DNA of 10,129 nt from Legionella sp. (GCA_003507515.1 DNVL01000269.1:1-10129), one strand, 5' to 3'; shown: positions 1 through 6,523, counted from the first letter of the stretch. Numbers and translations: made by a program. Notes: generated from the letters alone by a model not told the origin.

Positions 1-1116
1 ATTCCCGACGGCAGCCGCGTGTTGGTTCTATCCGCTGACGTCCCATTGATTCAAGTGGACACCCTGCACACCCTCATTCAACAATCTGAACACGTGCCTT
101 CATTGGGCCTGTTGCTCGCATCCTTTGACGATCCAACGGGCCTGGGACGCATTCTACGCAATGCCCGGGGTGACATTCAGGCCATCATCGAAGAAAAAGA
201 TGCAACGCCTGAACAACGCGCCATTCAGGAAATTTACAGCGGCATTTGCTGCGCCATAGCGGGGGATCTGAAACGCTGGTTGCCTGCATTGAATCAAAAA
301 AATGCCCAAGGGGAGTATTATTTAACAGACATCATTGCCCACGCAGTTGCCGAATGCTTGCCCATTGTTTCGCTGCAAGCAACGGATGGCATGGAGATTC
401 AAGGCGTGAACAACCGCGCGCAGCTCCATCAACTAGAACGCATCTGGCAAACCCGCATTGCGGCTCAGCTCATGCAAGCTGGCGTCACGTTAGCGGATGC
501 GTCTCGCATCGATGTGCGGGGCACATTAAACTGCGGCATGGATGTGTTTATTGACGTCAACAATGTGTTTGAAGGGCGCGTGACCATCGGTGACGACTGC
601 ACCATTGGGCCCAATTGCGTGCTCACGGATGTCACATTGGGTGCTAACTGCACAATTTTTCCCAATAGCGTTCTTGAGCATTGCACCATCGGCGACGGTT
701 GCCACATCGGCCCCTTTGCGCGCATGAGACCGGGCACGGTATTGGCCGACAAATGCAAAATCGGCAATTTTGTTGAAACGAAAAATGCCGTGTTTGACAC
801 CCACAGCAAAGCCAGCCATTTAAGTTATTTAGGCGACGTAACCATCGGCAAACACGTCAATATAGGAGCTGGCACCATCACGTGCAATTACGATGGGGTC
901 AACAAACACCAAACCATCATCAAAGACGGCGCGTTCATCGGCTCAGACACCCAATTGGTGGCCCCCGTCACCATTGGCGAGCATGCCACCATAGGTGCCG
1001 GCAGCACCATTCGCAAGAATGCGCCTGCAGGCGAATTAACGTTAAGCGCGTCAAAGCAACAAACGATCTATGGATGGACCCGGCCAACAAAGGAATGTGC
1101 GGGTGAGAAAAAGTAA
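1..1116 (+). CDS. glmU: GlmU, bifunctional GlcNAc-1-P uridyltransferase / GlcN-1-P acetyltransferase, 5' end missing
   Basis: This cytoplasmic enzyme acetylates glucosamine-1-phosphate and then uridylates it to UDP-GlcNAc, the precursor of peptidoglycan and lipid A. The reading frame is open from base 1 and gives 371 residues. By comparison with E. coli GlmU (456 aa, from memory), about 90 N-terminal residues, including the nucleotide-binding GxG loop, lie left of the window. Visible parts are the end of the uridyltransferase domain (metal ligand D13 in SADVPL, E64, N137 in QGVNN) and then the left-handed beta-helix from about residue 160. The acetyltransferase residues matching E. coli R333, K351, H363, Y366 and N377 are all present (R243, K261, H273, Y276, N287). 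Two nucleotide-site positions differ from E. coli: Y103 is S11 and N169 is Y79. The in-frame GTG at 19 is internal, because conserved sequence continues upstream of it. The gene ends in TAA, 113 bases before the next likely start. Confidence 0.97.
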   Translation: MPDGSRVLVLSADVPLIQVDTLHTLIQQSEHVPSLGLLLASFDDPTGLGRILRNARGDIQAIIEEKDATPEQRAIQEIYSGICCAIAGDLKRWLPALNQKNAQGEYYLTDIIAHAVAECLPIVSLQATDGMEIQGVNNRAQLHQLERIWQTRIAAQLMQAGVTLADASRIDVRGTLNCGMDVFIDVNNVFEGRVTIGDDCTIGPNCVLTDVTLGANCTIFPNSVLEHCTIGDGCHIGPFARMRPGTVLADKCKIGNFVETKNAVFDTHSKASHLSYLGDVTIGKHVNIGAGTITCNYDGVNKHQTIIKDGAFIGSDTQLVAPVTIGEHATIGAGSTIRKNAPAGELTLSASKQQTIYGWTRPTKECAGEKK

Positions 1117-1132
1117 TGGCGATGGAACACGC

Positions 1133-1152
1133 GTTAATGCTGCCTTAATATT
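1133..1152 (+). promoter_or_regulatory. Candidate PmrA box (tandem TTAAT repeat)
   Basis: Two direct repeats, gTTAATgcT (1133-1141) and cTTAATatT (1144-1152), are separated by two bases. The TTAAT cores therefore sit exactly 11 bp, one helical turn, apart. The second copy equals the Legionella/Coxiella PmrA half-site as I remember it (cTTAATatT, tandem, N2 spacer). The pair also fits the enterobacterial PmrA form with TTAA cores spaced N5. PmrA activates many Dot/Icm secretion and effector genes in Legionella and Coxiella. The element lies 77 bases upstream of the likely start of the next gene, on the same strand and in the only sizeable intergenic region before it. The match is seen directly; regulation by PmrA is inferred. 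Confidence 0.6.
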
Positions 1153-1159
1153 AGCCAGA

Positions 1160-1165
1160 TACACT
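1160..1165 (+). promoter_or_regulatory. Possible -10 element downstream of the PmrA-like box
   Basis: TACACT matches four of six bases of the sigma-70 -10 consensus and begins seven bases after the TTAAT tandem repeat. The position where a -35 box would sit is occupied by that repeat, with no good TTGACA. This is the layout expected for a promoter that depends on an OmpR-type activator. Transcription would begin near 1172, giving a leader of nearly 60 bases. This is a weak match whose support is mainly its position. Confidence 0.3.
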
Positions 1166-1219
1166 GCAATCCTCACTTTATCCGTTCTGCGGGCCGACTG
1201 CAGGGCATTATTTTTACCG

Positions 1220-1224
1220 AGGAG
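1220..1224 (+). promoter_or_regulatory. Ribosome binding site that decides between two adjacent ATGs
   Basis: AGGAG is followed by TC and then two consecutive ATG codons at 1227 and 1230. The first ATG is only two bases from the Shine-Dalgarno core, which is too close. The second is five bases away, a normal spacing. The second ATG is therefore preferred as the start of the coiled-coil protein. Confidence 0.6.
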
Positions 1225-1229
1225 TCATG

Positions 1230-2939
1230 ATGGGCTTGCAAGACCTGAACGTCGCCACGCTATTGAAGGAACAGATTAGAATGTACCTTGGGCATGGGGC
1301 CACGTATGACGATTTACGCACCAAGTGCCTAACCATCACCCCCATTCAGCCCATTGTTACTCCTACTGTGCAACGAATAAACGATACGGCGGAGCAAGAC
1401 AAAGAACAAAAAAGAATCTCATTAACGCAAGAAGCCCATGCCTCGCAAGTCCGTCAAGACACCGCGGAACAAGCAGAAGATGATACGCTGCGGTTGAGGT
1501 GCCGCACGAAAGAAGAGCAACTAAATAAAGACGTTTCATTTTACAATGGTCAGTTAACTTCAGAACGTCGCAATTTGAATCATCACGCAACTGCGTTAGA
1601 TGGAATAAAGCGTGAACTTCATAGGCTTAAAGCCGAGAGAGACCAACTCACCACACGGATTCAATCCCAACCATACCAACATCAACACCCAAATGGTGTT
1701 GCAGGCCATGCCGTAGAAGGAATCAGGGCTGAAAATCACCATGAGCATAGACACACCCCAAACCGCGTTACGGAAAGGGTAGAGAGGCTACGTTACGATT
1801 TAGAGCACTTAGACCAACGACATAATCAAGAAGTTATTTGCGTTAATCAGCTAAAAATTGAGATCCTTAACCTTGAACGCAAAATATCAGCTGATCAATC
1901 AGAATTGAAAACGGTCGCCCGTCAACTGAATTCATTGGAAGAGCGTAAAATAGCCCGCCAACAACGCTCTAACAACGGAACGTTATCCCCGGAAAATGCA
2001 CAACGATTAAGCCTAGATATTCAAGCGGCTTGCATGCTGATCGATCGCCAGTGCTCTGTCATCAAAGACGAGACAGCAGCGCGCTGTCATCCTGCCTTTT
2101 TAATCCAGTTAGCTAACCAGTTAGATGGGCTAGCGCTGCAACCGGACGAAAAAATCGCCTTACAGCAACTGATTGCCGCGATGCACCAACACATGTGTGA
2201 TTTGACAGCGCGCCAAGAGCAGGGAACATTGCTCGCCTCGTACATCACTACATTGCAAACGCAAGAGCTACAGATTGCAACCAATGGTTTACGATACCGC
2301 GCCCTGCAAACGGAACACGCGCAACTTATGCATGCAAATGACATCTTAGGGGCCGAATTGCGCATCACTCAAGGTCGACAACAAACGTTTGAAGCCCAAC
2401 GAAACGAATATGCCCAGTACGCACTAATGACCACGATTGCAGCAGGTCTCGGCGCCATCTCCGGTTATTTTTTGATCCAAACCGGTGTGGCTGTGATAGC
2501 GCCCATCGTGCCCATGATCATGGCCGGTGTTGTGGGGGCCGCCTTGGTGACGTTATTCTCCATCGCAGGTGTTGCACGCATTCGTGCGCTGATGCAACAA
2601 TCAGAAGCCACGACCATGCAGAATACCCTCTCAGAAAACACGACCAGAATGGGGCAAATCACGGCTGATTTGACTAATTTAGATGATGCAGCGTCTCAAC
2701 TAGTAAAAAGCATCCCTCATTATCAAAGGTTGATTAACAAGCAGCGCTTGGTTGTGGCTGCCGCTAAAAATACAGCAGATGCGTCCCTGGCCTACGCGCA
2801 GACGATTACAGTTGGAACAACGCCTAACCTGAGCAACGGCAGCAATCCTCACAGTCTATTCGCGGTTCCTTCGGCACCTTTCGCACCGGGTACCGATGAG
2901 AATAGGCCTCGATCGCTTTCTAGTCACTCCCCCCACTAG
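1230..2939 (+). CDS. Unrecognised coiled-coil protein with a membrane hairpin; candidate Dot/Icm effector
   Basis: I do not recognise this family. The product has 569 residues counting from the second ATG. Visible layout: a short N-terminal region (1-45); charged Gln/Glu/Arg-rich helices with coiled-coil character (about 50-145); a histidine-rich break (about 150-175); more coiled coil (about 180-247); a Cys-containing helical region (about 260-395); two long Gly/Ala/Ile/Val hydrophobic segments forming a hairpin (about 398-419 and 420-449, hinge near the prolines at 425 and 428); another amphipathic helix (about 455-520); and a disordered Ser/Pro/Asn tail. There is no signal peptide. The layout recalls coiled-coil, membrane-inserting Legionella effectors such as the LegC group, and the polar tail would suit a C-terminal Dot/Icm signal, though no clear glutamate block is seen. 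The PmrA-like box upstream supports this. Both ends are framed by regulatory structure, so it is probably a single-gene unit. The CDS is secure; its role is inferred. A phage tape-measure or structural coiled-coil protein is less likely, as no phage genes are nearby. Confidence 0.9.
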   Translation: MGLQDLNVATLLKEQIRMYLGHGATYDDLRTKCLTITPIQPIVTPTVQRINDTAEQDKEQKRISLTQEAHASQVRQDTAEQAEDDTLRLRCRTKEEQLNKDVSFYNGQLTSERRNLNHHATALDGIKRELHRLKAERDQLTTRIQSQPYQHQHPNGVAGHAVEGIRAENHHEHRHTPNRVTERVERLRYDLEHLDQRHNQEVICVNQLKIEILNLERKISADQSELKTVARQLNSLEERKIARQQRSNNGTLSPENAQRLSLDIQAACMLIDRQCSVIKDETAARCHPAFLIQLANQLDGLALQPDEKIALQQLIAAMHQHMCDLTARQEQGTLLASYITTLQTQELQIATNGLRYRALQTEHAQLMHANDILGAELRITQGRQQTFEAQRNEYAQYALMTTIAAGLGAISGYFLIQTGVAVIAPIVPMIMAGVVGAALVTLFSIAGVARIRALMQQSEATTMQNTLSENTTRMGQITADLTNLDDAASQLVKSIPHYQRLINKQRLVVAAAKNTADASLAYAQTITVGTTPNLSNGSNPHSLFAVPSAPFAPGTDENRPRSLSSHSPH

Positions 2940-2954
2940 GGCATCTGTAAATTC

Positions 2955-2995
2955 AATGAAGCTCCCGTTTAGTTACACCAAAATGGAGCTTCATT
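2955..2995 (+). terminator. 11-bp inverted repeat, probable terminator hairpin
   Basis: AATGAAGCTCC (2955-2965) pairs perfectly with GGAGCTTCATT (2985-2995) across a 19-base loop. It starts 16 bases after the stop of the coiled-coil gene and precedes the permease gene. The downstream tail is CTTCACC, with no proper T-run, so it would be a non-canonical terminator or an mRNA 3'-end stabiliser. A regulatory palindrome for the permease gene is the alternative. Confidence 0.45.
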
Positions 2996-2996
2996 C

Positions 2997-3039
2997 TTCA
3001 CCTCAAAACAGGTAGGATAGTGTTTTTCACCTCAAAACA
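2997..3039 (+). repeat. 14-bp direct repeat flanking the permease start
   Basis: TTCACCTCAAAACA occurs at 2997-3010 and again at 3026-3039, with copy starts 29 bp apart. Nothing beyond the 14 bases is shared. The first copy lies between the hairpin and the GTG start. The second would encode the first few residues after that GTG, which casts some doubt on the GTG start. It could be a local duplication or a pair of operator half-sites. Confidence 0.6.
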
Positions 3040-4315
3040 TGATTCCATGACCCCCGAAAAATCCTCTTTTTCAATTAAAACAGACGTATTGGCGGGCATC
3101 ACGACCTTCCTCACCATGGTCTATATTGCCTTTGTTAACCCTGCCATTTTACACGATGCCGGCATGGATCAAGGGGCTGTGTTTACCGCAACGTGCCTGG
3201 TTACGGCCTTTGCGTGCGCACTGACCGGCCTCTTGGCCAACACGCCCATTGGTGTGGCCCCTGGCATGGCATTGAATATTTATTTCACTTACAGTGTCGT
3301 TGCCGGCATGGGCATTGATTGGCAACATGCACTCGCCATGGTGTTTGTTTCAGGCGTCTTGTTTTTCATCGTGACGCTCACGGGCCTTCGGCGACTCTTA
3401 ATTGAGGCGATTCCTCACAATTTACAAATTGCGATTTTAATTGGTATCAGTTTGCTCATTGCCTTGATTGCCTTGCAAACCAATGGATTGATCATCAGCG
3501 GCCATCATACCTTGATGCGCTTAGGTGACTTAGGTCGACCGCAAAGCCTGTTGTTTTTCTTAGGCTTTTTATTGATCCTCACGTTGGATTATTACCATGT
3601 GCGCGGCGCCATCATCATCGGCATTTTGACCATCAGTGCCTTGAGTTTAATCCTTGGATTGACCACATGGCATGGGATCATCGCACGCCCACCGTCCATG
3701 GAAGCCACATTTCTAAAACTCGATTTTTCAGGCATTACGCACGTGACCGCCTTGAAAGCCACGTTCGCCTTTTTCTTGATTGCCGTGTTCGATGCCACGG
3801 GCACGCTCATCGGACTCCTCAATCAGTCCATTTTTAAAGACCAACCCCATTATTCAAAACGCCTGAGCAACAGCTTAACAGCCGATGCGGCGGCCTCGGC
3901 GTTAGCCGGTCTGCTAGGCTCATCCAGCACATCGCCCTATATTGAATCTGCCGCTGGCATTCAAGCCGGTGGGCGCACGGGCCTAACGGCCATCGTGATT
4001 GCTGTTGGATTTCTATTGATGTTGTTTTTCTACCCGCTGGCCCAGGCCATTCCTAGCTTCGCTGTCGGTCCGGCACTGCTGTATGTGGCTTGTTGCATGA
4101 TCAAAAGCGTGGCGCAATTGAAGCTAGACGACATTACAGAAACCGCACCCTGCATGCTCATCATCATGATGATCCCCTTCACCGCGTCCATTGCAGATGG
4201 CATCGGCAGCGGTGTTATCTTGTATGCGGTGTTAAAATTAGTCACCCGTCAATCGGTAAATCCCTTGCTGTTGATCCTAACCGCAGTCTTCACTGTGTTT
4301 TTCTTGATTAGTTAA
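3020..4315 (+). CDS. NCS2-family nucleobase permease, AzgA/PbuG type
   Basis: An inner-membrane transporter that probably imports a purine (adenine, guanine or hypoxanthine) with protons. It is 431 residues long, the usual family size, and almost wholly made of hydrophobic spans. Family signatures in order: AGITTFLTM (25-33), the conserved NTPIGVAPGMALN segment (74-86), FDATGTLIG (257-265), and GSSSTSPYIESAAG followed by GGRTGLT (300-323), which form the central substrate and cation site in UraA-fold carriers. The exact base cannot be told from the sequence. The start is uncertain. The GTG at 3020 has AGGT six bases upstream. The ATG at 3047 lacks a Shine-Dalgarno sequence but gives MTPEKSSFSIK, a plausible family N-terminus, and removes residues encoded by a 14-bp repeat. 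It ends in TAA inside TAAGGA, which serves as the ribosome binding site of the next gene, so the two are very likely cotranscribed. Confidence 0.93.
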   Translation: MFFTSKHDSMTPEKSSFSIKTDVLAGITTFLTMVYIAFVNPAILHDAGMDQGAVFTATCLVTAFACALTGLLANTPIGVAPGMALNIYFTYSVVAGMGIDWQHALAMVFVSGVLFFIVTLTGLRRLLIEAIPHNLQIAILIGISLLIALIALQTNGLIISGHHTLMRLGDLGRPQSLLFFLGFLLILTLDYYHVRGAIIIGILTISALSLILGLTTWHGIIARPPSMEATFLKLDFSGITHVTALKATFAFFLIAVFDATGTLIGLLNQSIFKDQPHYSKRLSNSLTADAAASALAGLLGSSSTSPYIESAAGIQAGGRTGLTAIVIAVGFLLMLFFYPLAQAIPSFAVGPALLYVACCMIKSVAQLKLDDITETAPCMLIIMMIPFTASIADGIGSGVILYAVLKLVTRQSVNPLLLILTAVFTVFFLIS

Positions 4316-4318
4316 GGA
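4314..4318 (+). promoter_or_regulatory. Ribosome binding site overlapping the permease stop codon
   Basis: AAGGA shares bases with the permease TAA stop and lies five bases before the ATG at 4324. This geometry indicates translational coupling between the permease and the acetyltransferase. Confidence 0.7.
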
Positions 4319-4323
4319 ACGGC

Positions 4324-5199
4324 ATGCTGATTCAAACAGCCCAACTAGATTACGCCCAACAGGTGGCATTAGACACTCTATGCGCTGAATGCAAACAAAG
4401 AGATGGCAATGTTGTCGCTCTCTACCCCCATTTGCTCCGGAAAAACCGCAGCCGCCCGGCAAACGTGCTGTATTACGAGAACGATCGATTGGTCGGCTTT
4501 TTAGCCGCCTTCTTTTTTCAAAGCCATGCCTGTGAAATCGGCCTGATGGTGGCACCTGCACACCGCAGGCTAGGCATTGCATCCCAGATGATCCATGCCA
4601 TACAACCCCTGCTCGAATCAGAAAACGTGGGCTCCCTGATATTTTCAATTCCCCAAGGGTTGTATGCAGCCGAGTTATCTGCCCGCGGATTTCACTACCA
4701 AGGCAGTGAGTACAGCATGCAAAGAAACAGCGCTAACCCGGCGATCGCAATAGGCCCATTATCCAGCGTGCGACCTGCCGTAATGACAGACATACCCACC
4801 TTACTCGCCATTGACGAAGCCTGTTTTCCTGGCGAAAAAATTGGCATGCCCACGCGCCTCTTAAACCAATTAATAGACCCCTCCGTTTGCTTATTCCTTA
4901 TTCATCAAAACGGCGTGCCCGTAGGAAAAGCGCATCTGAATTGGCAAGACAATGGCGCGCGGCTGTCTGACATTGGCGTTCTTCCCCATGCACAAGGACA
5001 AGGCCTAGGGGGCTTGTTATTAGCCCACTGCATCGATCACGCCATTCTGGAAAAAAAATACGAGTTATGGCTCGATGTAGAGGCTAAAAATCAACACGCT
5101 CTCGGTTTGTACACTCGGTTGGGATTTGAAATCGACAATGCGCATGATTATTGGTGCATTGATGAATTTGGCTTGACAGCTTTTCTACGCCCCCTTTAG
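4324..5199 (+). CDS. Tandem-domain GNAT family N-acetyltransferase
   Basis: A 291-residue cytoplasmic protein with two GNAT folds in tandem. Domain 1 (about 1-133) carries the acetyl-CoA pyrophosphate loop R81-R-L-G-I-A86 in VAPAHRRLGIAS and ends in SARGFHYQG. Domain 2 (about 147-291) carries Q224-G-Q-G-L-G229 and the RimI-like end DVEAKNQHALGLYTRLGFEI (251-270). Both CoA loops look intact. In domain 1 the segment before the terminal Gly-Phe lacks the usual Asn-x-x-Ala-x-x-Leu-Tyr pattern, so only domain 2 may be catalytic. The two-domain layout resembles mycothiol synthase MshD, but mycothiol is not made by Gammaproteobacteria, so a different substrate is expected and cannot be named. The gene begins eight bases after the permease stop with a stop-overlapping Shine-Dalgarno, suggesting a two-gene operon, although a purine link is not evident. 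It ends in TAG, 59 bases before the next gene. Confidence 0.92.
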   Translation: MLIQTAQLDYAQQVALDTLCAECKQRDGNVVALYPHLLRKNRSRPANVLYYENDRLVGFLAAFFFQSHACEIGLMVAPAHRRLGIASQMIHAIQPLLESENVGSLIFSIPQGLYAAELSARGFHYQGSEYSMQRNSANPAIAIGPLSSVRPAVMTDIPTLLAIDEACFPGEKIGMPTRLLNQLIDPSVCLFLIHQNGVPVGKAHLNWQDNGARLSDIGVLPHAQGQGLGGLLLAHCIDHAILEKKYELWLDVEAKNQHALGLYTRLGFEIDNAHDYWCIDEFGLTAFLRPL

Positions 5200-5243
5200 T
5201 ATTGCGTAACGGAAGTATTGACCGCTATTCGCCAGACGAGCAA

Positions 5244-5248
5244 GAGGA
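5244..5248 (+). promoter_or_regulatory. Ribosome binding site selecting the ATG start of the ketoacyl synthase
   Basis: GAGGA lies ten bases before the ATG at 5259. No comparable site serves the upstream in-frame TTG at 5202, whose 19 extra residues look unlike a ketoacyl synthase N-terminus. Confidence 0.55.
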
Positions 5249-5258
5249 TAAGACATCG

Positions 5259-6482
5259 ATGAAAAAACGCGTTGTGATCACAGGGATGGACATCACCTCA
5301 TCAATAGGCGTTGGGCTTGAAGCATTTTGGGATGCCGCAACCCATGGCACTTGTGGCATCAAGCGCATTCAAGCTTACGACCCCACACCTTACCCCACAC
5401 AAATTGCCGGCGAAATTCGCGATCTATCCCTCGATCATTTGCCTGAATTTAACAAATCCAAACGCTACCCTCGTGTGGCACAATATGCGCTCTATTGCGC
5501 CCACCATGCCATTGAACGCGCAGGATTAACGCCTCTTGAATTAAGCACCGCAGGTACCTACATCGGGACGAGCTTAGGCGGCACGCCTGAGTTGGAAACC
5601 GCATACCAATTTTTTTACAGCGGGCACTGGAAAAAAGTACCGGCACTCAGTGTGATTCGTGGCATGCCTAATTCCATTGCCAATCACATAGCCATTGCAT
5701 TTGGCCTCGGTGGACCCAACTCAACGGTATCCAATGCCTGTGTCTCATCTGCTGAAGCCATTGGCAATGCCTACCAACAAATATCACAAGGCAAGCTTGC
5801 CGTTGCCGTGTGTGGCGGCACCGAATCACTGGTCTGGGAAACCATCATGACGGCCTGGTGCAAACTACGCGTCATGTCGACGCAAAATGAAACGCCTGAA
5901 CAGGCCAGTCGACCGTTTGACCTGCATCGCGATGGCATGGTCATGGCCGATGGTGCGGGCATTCTCGTGCTTGAAGACCTTCAACATGCCCAAGCTCGAG
6001 GGGCTACGATTTATGCCGAGATCATCGGGTTTGGGGCAAGTTGTGATGCATATCATGTGACAGCACCTACAGCCATCGGCCAAGCGCGTGCTATTCACGC
6101 AGCACTCGACGATGCCAAAGCGTCACCAGGAGATATTCAATATATCAATGCGCATGGTACGGGCACACAATTGAACGACGTCACGGAAACGCAGACCATT
6201 CAAACGGTTTTTGGCGAGCGCGCACACGCAATTCCCATTACCGCACAAAAAGCCATGACAGGGCACGCAATCGGGGCCGCCGGGGCAATGGAAATTATCG
6301 CAACCGCCATGAGTTTGAAACATGGCGTTTTGCTGCCCACCATCAATTTATACAATCCAGACCCACAGTGCGCACTCGATTACATTCCAAACGACGCTCG
6401 AATACAACCGGTCGACATGGCGCTCTCCAATCACTTTGCTTTTGGAGGAGCCAACGCTGCACTGGTATTGCGGCGGTTTTAA
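5259..6482 (+). CDS. FabF-like 3-oxoacyl-ACP synthase (KAS I/II family)
   Basis: A thiolase-fold condensing enzyme that elongates acyl-ACP with malonyl-ACP. It has 407 residues from the ATG, close to FabF (about 413). The start gives MKKRVVITGMDITSSIG, typical of the family. The catalytic triad is complete: C161 in SNACVSS, H299 in NAHGTGT, and H336 with K331 in QKAMTGH. The C-terminal SNHFAFGGANA loop (390-400) is also present. The cysteine context, NACVSS rather than the common TACASG, and Ala in place of Thr in the last loop suggest a specialised paralogue rather than the housekeeping FabF. It lies 41 bases upstream of lpxD on the same strand, so a role supplying hydroxyacyl or long chains for lipid A is plausible but inferred. 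The other option is a general KAS II. No acyl carrier protein gene is adjacent. Confidence 0.93.
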   Translation: MKKRVVITGMDITSSIGVGLEAFWDAATHGTCGIKRIQAYDPTPYPTQIAGEIRDLSLDHLPEFNKSKRYPRVAQYALYCAHHAIERAGLTPLELSTAGTYIGTSLGGTPELETAYQFFYSGHWKKVPALSVIRGMPNSIANHIAIAFGLGGPNSTVSNACVSSAEAIGNAYQQISQGKLAVAVCGGTESLVWETIMTAWCKLRVMSTQNETPEQASRPFDLHRDGMVMADGAGILVLEDLQHAQARGATIYAEIIGFGASCDAYHVTAPTAIGQARAIHAALDDAKASPGDIQYINAHGTGTQLNDVTETQTIQTVFGERAHAIPITAQKAMTGHAIGAAGAMEIIATAMSLKHGVLLPTINLYNPDPQCALDYIPNDARIQPVDMALSNHFAFGGANAALVLRRF

Positions 6483-6484
6483 GG

Positions 6485-6490
6485 TATAAT
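6485..6490 (+). promoter_or_regulatory. Candidate -10 box for an lpxD-polA promoter
   Basis: A perfect TATAAT lies two bases after the ketoacyl synthase stop and 33 bases before the lpxD ATG. The matching -35 at 17-bp spacing is CTGGTA, only three of six, and there is no extended TG motif. Transcription would begin near 6497 and would give lpxD and polA a transcript separate from the upstream gene. Confidence 0.45.
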
Positions 6491-6523
6491 TCCCAGCTTT
6501 TCTGATAGACGGAATGAACCCTC

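Noticed and set aside
19..21. GTG as a start codon for GlmU
   Set aside because: Conserved GlmU sequence continues upstream in the same frame to base 1, so the gene is cut by the window edge and this GTG is an internal valine.
465..819. Open frames on the - strand inside glmU
   Set aside because: They lie opposite a well-conserved gene, overlap each other in different frames and encode no recognisable domain. The same holds for the - strand frames opposite the other genes.
1183..1215. Possible glmU terminator, CTGC/GCAG pairing followed by a T-run
   Set aside because: The stem is only about four base pairs with a poor loop, and the T-run lies too far from it.
1070..1279. Small open frame bridging the end of glmU and the coiled-coil gene
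   Set aside because: It overlaps both genes, has no ribosome binding site and covers the regulatory repeat. The composition looks like chance.
1230..2939. Phage tail tape-measure protein
   Set aside because: A long helical protein with a central hydrophobic part can look like one, but no phage gene is nearby and its size and isolated setting fit poorly.
5218..5223. TTGACC as a -35 box before the ketoacyl synthase
   Set aside because: No acceptable -10 sequence lies 15-19 bases downstream; that stretch is the purine-rich ribosome binding site.
5202..5258. TTG start adding 19 residues to the ketoacyl synthase
   Set aside because: The added residues do not resemble the family N-terminus, TTG is rare, and the ATG at 5259 has a GAGGA site and gives a typical FabF beginning.
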